A stretch of 9,084 nt of DNA, taken from the NCBI GenBank assembly GCA_016213865.1, contig JACQZL010000175.1, positions 1 to 9,084 of the forward strand, given 5' to 3'. This DNA is from Candidatus Rifleibacteriota bacterium. GTDB lineage: Bacteria; UBP17; UBA6191; JACPRK01. A program made the position numbers and the translations under genes. A model generated the notes under the pieces. The model saw nothing but the letters and a program-made list of their open reading frames with translations, did no database searches and was not told the DNA's origin. Numbering within the stretch: position 1 is the stretch's first letter; each line of letters opens with the position of its first letter. This document shows positions 6,512 through 9,084 of this stretch, piece by piece.

Positions 6512-7038
6512 AGACGAGAAAGAGCGGCGGCCCGGGCTCCGTCACGGTCACTCGCACGACCGGAGTGACGCAGGTGCTGGCGGCCCTTGCGGCGGACCTC
6601 ACGGGCCTGGACCTGGCCGAGCTGTTCACTGCCTGCCTCGCGCTCAACGTCCGGCTGCGAGAGGCCGCATTCGTGCTCGGCGGTGAGGATGGCGACCCCG
6701 TGTCGACCTTCGTGATGCTGCCGCTCGACGGTGGGCGGCTGGTCGGGGTGCTGTCCGGGCGGGTCGAGCTCGTGCTCGGCGAGGCCGCCCTGACGCCCGA
6801 GGAGGTGCGCCGTCTGTCGGAGGCCGTCGCCGGCTTCAGGTCGCGACTCGAGGCCGAGCGCACGGTGCCACGGCTCCTGTTGCGCTTCCAGCGAGGCACC
6901 ATCCCCCGCTTTCCGGCGAGCTATCAGGTGACCTCCGACGGAGAGTGGTGCGACGTGCAACTCGGGCCGGCCGCCGGCGGCCAGACGGAGGGGGCGGAGA
7001 TACTGCCCGTCCTCGAGGGCCCGGTCAGCGTGCACTGA
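6508..7038 (+). CDS. Unrecognised 176-residue operon protein
   Basis: The ATG at 6508 overlaps the ATPase stop as ATGA, a classic translational-coupling junction. The product is a soluble alpha/beta protein without a recognised motif: a basic N-terminus, helical segment LAALAADLTGLDLAELFTAC (residues about 25-44), beta-rich middle (FVMLPLDGGRLVGVLSGRVE), helix EEVRRLSEAVAGFRSRLEAE and a C-terminal half with FQRGTIPRFPASYQV. There is no signal peptide or membrane segment. Because the ATPase is frameshifted, this gene lies in the same open frame as the ATPase start with no intervening stop, so the shorter start at 6508 is preferred on homology-block and overlap grounds. It is likely a partner of the ATPase; function is unknown. 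Confidence 0.8.
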   Translation: MKTRKSGGPGSVTVTRTTGVTQVLAALAADLTGLDLAELFTACLALNVRLREAAFVLGGEDGDPVSTFVMLPLDGGRLVGVLSGRVELVLGEAALTPEEVRRLSEAVAGFRSRLEAERTVPRLLLRFQRGTIPRFPASYQVTSDGEWCDVQLGPAAGGQTEGAEILPVLEGPVSVH

Positions 7039-7071
7039 CGCCCCGGGTCGGACTGACGAAGGAGGCTGACC

Positions 7072-7419
7072 ATGAAGAGAACAAGCAAACGTCTGACTGC
7101 CGTTCGCGCTCAGGAACCGGCCCCGGAGACGCCCGAGCCTCCGCGGCCGCAAGACCCGCGCGTCGGTGCGCTGGAGTCCAAGTACCGCGATTTCTTCAAA
7201 GAGCTGGGGCAAGAGGGAGAGGCCGTGGAGGCCGACTCCCTGGAGACCGTCGTGACCCGGAGCCTGGAGCGTGAGGGCTGTCGGCCCGGGGGCACGGGCG
7301 TCTCGGAGGTGCTCGACCTCCTCCGGGAGATGATCGACTCGCGCGAGGAGGGGGACGGGATCGTGGTGCGGTTCCGCGTGGGTGGCAAGGACGTGGAGAG
7401 TTTCAAGATCGGGCGTTGA
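7072..7419 (+). CDS. Small acidic protein, 115 residues, unknown function
   Basis: A strong AAGGAGG (7059-7065) lies 6 bases before the ATG at 7072, 33 bases after the previous stop. The N-terminus is basic (MKRTSKR), followed by a proline/glutamate-rich linker at about residues 15-30 and a charged helical body (ESKYRDFFKELGQEGEAVEA, VLDLLREMIDSREEG). It ends in a short beta-like segment, IVVRFRVGGKDVESFKIGR. Size, charge and disordered start fit an adaptor or regulatory subunit in the operon, but no family is recognised. Confidence 0.75.
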   Translation: MKRTSKRLTAVRAQEPAPETPEPPRPQDPRVGALESKYRDFFKELGQEGEAVEADSLETVVTRSLEREGCRPGGTGVSEVLDLLREMIDSREEGDGIVVRFRVGGKDVESFKIGR

Positions 7420-7465
7420 GCCGCCGGGCAGGAGGAGCGAGCGGCTGTCTCGAGGAAGGTGAAAC

Positions 7466-8125
7466 GTGAGCGACGTATCCGTGAAGAGTCGGGTCGAAAC
7501 CGTGACGCGCACGGAGCTGCTGGGCCGTTTCCTGCAGGAGGTGACGAAGCGGTTGACCGGTTACATGAGCTGCTTCTACGCCGATACGATTGCCAAGGGC
7601 GTGATCCAGCGCCAGTACATCGGCACGATCCTCATCTCCTACCTCAAGCAGGAGAAGCTGGTCGGACGGGTGCGCGTCGACATCGATTACCACCGCCACC
7701 GCTTCAACATCGAGGGCAAAGGGGTCGAGGTCTCGCTCGACCCGGGGGTCAGTGTGGCTTCCCAGGTCTCTCCTTCGCTGGACCGCTTCCTGAGCTTCTT
7801 TGCCCGCGTGCTGCAACTCGACGGTGTCACGGTGGAGCTCTCCTGGTACTGGTACCCGGGCATCGACGTGACAGAGGCCAATCGCTGGATGAACGCCCGG
7901 GACGGCCAGTTTCGGGACTGGCTGGGAGGGGGGCGCCAGAACGTCGACAACGGGTTCCTCGGGCTGGGATTGGACGAGCTGGACCGCGACCCGGACCTGC
8001 CGCCGGCCGCCGTGATCGCCCAGGTGAACCACACTCCGGGGGCACTCGACGAGGTGTCCTTGCACGGCCAAGTTGTGCTGGACGCTCTCCAGCGCGGAAG
8101 GAAGGAAGAGAGAGATGGCGAGTGA
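7466..8125 (+). CDS. Tandem paralogue 1, 219 residues, unknown function
   Basis: GTG start at 7466 with GAGGAAGG (7452-7459) upstream. The protein is a clear paralogue of the next gene. Shared blocks are RTxxLGRF near residue 14, a helix ending YxxDxIxxG, then QxxG...Y...ExLxGRV, the signature IDYxRHRxN (residues about 72-80), ASQVS, FF, and a C-terminal LDEV. The IDYxRHR region alternates hydrophobic and charged residues like paired beta strands. It has a tryptophan/tyrosine-rich segment (ELSWYWYPGIDVTEANRW) around 124-141. No catalytic triad, signal peptide or membrane helix is visible. It overlaps the next gene by 11 bases. It may be one of the small X-type domains of AAA+ ternary systems, which I cannot verify. 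Confidence 0.8.
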   Translation: MSDVSVKSRVETVTRTELLGRFLQEVTKRLTGYMSCFYADTIAKGVIQRQYIGTILISYLKQEKLVGRVRVDIDYHRHRFNIEGKGVEVSLDPGVSVASQVSPSLDRFLSFFARVLQLDGVTVELSWYWYPGIDVTEANRWMNARDGQFRDWLGGGRQNVDNGFLGLGLDELDRDPDLPPAAVIAQVNHTPGALDEVSLHGQVVLDALQRGRKEERDGE

Positions 8126-8741
8126 CAGAGCTGAAAGTGGGGTCGCCACCGCGACCCGGGCCCGGACGGCGGTCGTTTCGCGCACCGGTTTTCTGGGGCG
8201 GTTCGTCCGAGAGATCGTCCTGGACCTGATGGGGAAGGCGGCCCTTCTCTACGGGCTGGACGACATCGTCGACCGCGGCATCGTGGAGGAGCAGAGCGTC
8301 GGGGCCGTGACGGTCGAGTACACCCGTGACGAACGGCTGATCGGCCGCGTCACGATCGAGATCGACTACGAGCGCCACCGCGTCAATTGCCGGCGCCTGG
8401 GCGAGACGGTGACCGTCGACCTGGAGCGCAGCCACGCCTCCCAGGTCTCGGAGGCCGTGGCCAAGCTGGTCACCTTCTTCCAGAAGTTCCGAGAGGTGAC
8501 CCGTGCCGGCGGCCGGCTGCTCTGGTCGACCTGCCCGGGCAAGGACAACGACGAGGCCCTGCGCCGGGTCGGCGGCGAGGCGGCCACCCCGCTCGACTGG
8601 GTCGACACCGCGCAGGAGTCGCTGGGCTCCGACGAGCTGGAATACGCACTCGAGGTGCGGGCGGAGAAGCTCGACGAGGTGACGATCCGCGCGCGTCACG
8701 TGGACCCGCGCTGCGTCAAGAAGGAGGCAGACGGTGAGTGA
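8115..8741 (+). CDS. Tandem paralogue 2, 208 residues, unknown function
   Basis: The ATG at 8115 is chosen over an earlier in-frame ATG at 8073 because AAGGAAG (8102-8108) lies 6 bases upstream and the earlier start would lie deep inside the preceding gene. It overlaps that gene by 11 bases. The sequence aligns with its neighbour throughout: RTGFLGRF, YGLDDIVDRG, ERLIGRV, IDYERHRVN, ASQVS, PGKDNDEA and LDEV. Compared with the first copy it has a longer N-terminal lead (VATATRARTAVVS) and a shorter middle. Both proteins end in DGE, because the stop overlaps the next gene's start in the same way. The pair arose by tandem duplication and then diverged strongly, suggesting heteromeric partners. 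Function unknown. Confidence 0.8.
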   Translation: MASDRAESGVATATRARTAVVSRTGFLGRFVREIVLDLMGKAALLYGLDDIVDRGIVEEQSVGAVTVEYTRDERLIGRVTIEIDYERHRVNCRRLGETVTVDLERSHASQVSEAVAKLVTFFQKFREVTRAGGRLLWSTCPGKDNDEALRRVGGEAATPLDWVDTAQESLGSDELEYALEVRAEKLDEVTIRARHVDPRCVKKEADGE

Positions 8742-9084
8742 CGACGTGCAGGCGTTGGTCGATCGTTCGGGCTGTCCGCTCGGGACGCGCGTCAATCCGG
8801 CCGTGACGCAGAAGCTGCACCGTCTGGCGGCCATGCTGCTGGCCGATGCACTGGGAGACCCGCTGGACTTCCTCGAACGTCCGGCGTCCTATGTACGGGT
8901 GTTCTACTGGTCGGGTGGCCAGCAGGTGTGGCTGTTCTGGCTGGCGATCGACGTGGTGTTCCACCGGGTCCACCTGCAGGTCGCCGGCCATCGGACCCAG
9001 GTGCTGGAGCCCCTGACCGAGCCGCGTCATCGCCTGGCGCGCAAGGTCGACCTGTTCCTGCAGGAAGTCGGTGCCGAGCGCCTG
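8734..9084 (+). CDS. Sixth operon gene, truncated by window end
   Basis: A GTG at 8734 follows AAGGAGG (8721-8727) by 6 bases and overlaps the previous stop by 8 bases. The frame is open to the last base, giving 117 residues without a stop. The N-terminus reads VSDDVQALVDRSG; a helical stretch VTQKLHRLAAMLLADALGDP follows, then an aromatic beta-like segment (YVRVFYWSGGQQVWLFWLAI) and IDVVFHRVHLQVAG. The last block resembles the IDYxRHRxNxxG core of the two preceding proteins, so it may be a remote paralogue. The hydrophobic WLFWLAIDVVF is too short and charged-flanked for a confident membrane helix. Confidence 0.75.
   Translation, partial: MSDDVQALVDRSGCPLGTRVNPAVTQKLHRLAAMLLADALGDPLDFLERPASYVRVFYWSGGQQVWLFWLAIDVVFHRVHLQVAGHRTQVLEPLTEPRHRLARKVDLFLQEVGAERL

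Noticed and set aside
6121..7512. 463-codon open frame on the minus strand
   Set aside because: It crosses the ATPase and two operon genes in antisense, ends inside the conserved Rca region and shows no motif; a GC-driven shadow.
7827..8834. 335-codon open frame on the minus strand
   Set aside because: Antisense to two paralogues that align with each other on the plus strand, which proves the plus-strand reading.

Overview
The window comes from a GC-rich bacterial genome with strong Shine-Dalgarno sites, GTG starts, overlapping genes and several families of palindromic intergenic repeats. Nothing in it fixes the taxon. The style (long TPR proteins, many GC-rich dispersed palindromes, accessory AAA+ operons) suggests a large-genome Gram-negative lineage such as Planctomycetota, Myxococcota or Acidobacteriota, but this is a weak inference.

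Layout. 1-713 holds no convincing gene; it contains a nested inverted-repeat element (367-622). 714-3761, minus strand, is one large helical-repeat (TPR-like) protein with two cysteine clusters. 3762-3986 is a short gap with strong GC hairpins. 3987-4781, minus strand, is a 264-residue protein of unknown function bracketed by a 57-base inverted repeat, one arm of which supplies its last 20 codons and stop. 4785-5619 is about 830 bases without a gene, rich in palindromes, and is the divergent upstream region between the minus-strand genes and the plus-strand operon.

5620-9084, plus strand, is a compact operon that continues past the window edge: a Rubisco-activase-like AAA+ ATPase (5620-6511, broken by an apparent deletion and frameshift near base 5890), a 176-residue protein, a 115-residue acidic protein, two tandem paralogues of 219 and 208 residues, and the start of a sixth protein that may share the paralogues' core motif. 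Most genes are joined by 4-11 base start/stop overlaps and have purine-rich ribosome binding sites, so they are probably translated together.

Interpretation. The operon looks like a multi-protein system built around an Rca-type AAA+ motor with no RubisCO gene in view. The small proteins may be adaptors, subunits or substrates of the ATPase. The layout recalls the AAA+-centred 'ternary' NTP-dependent conflict systems described from comparative genomics (FtsH- or MoxR-type ATPase with vWA and several small X domains), but no vWA protein is in the window and membership cannot be confirmed by reading alone. The two minus-strand genes across the intergenic region may or may not belong to the same system. 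The main caveat is that the ATPase is not intact as sequenced: either this copy is decaying or the assembly lost about 38 bases.
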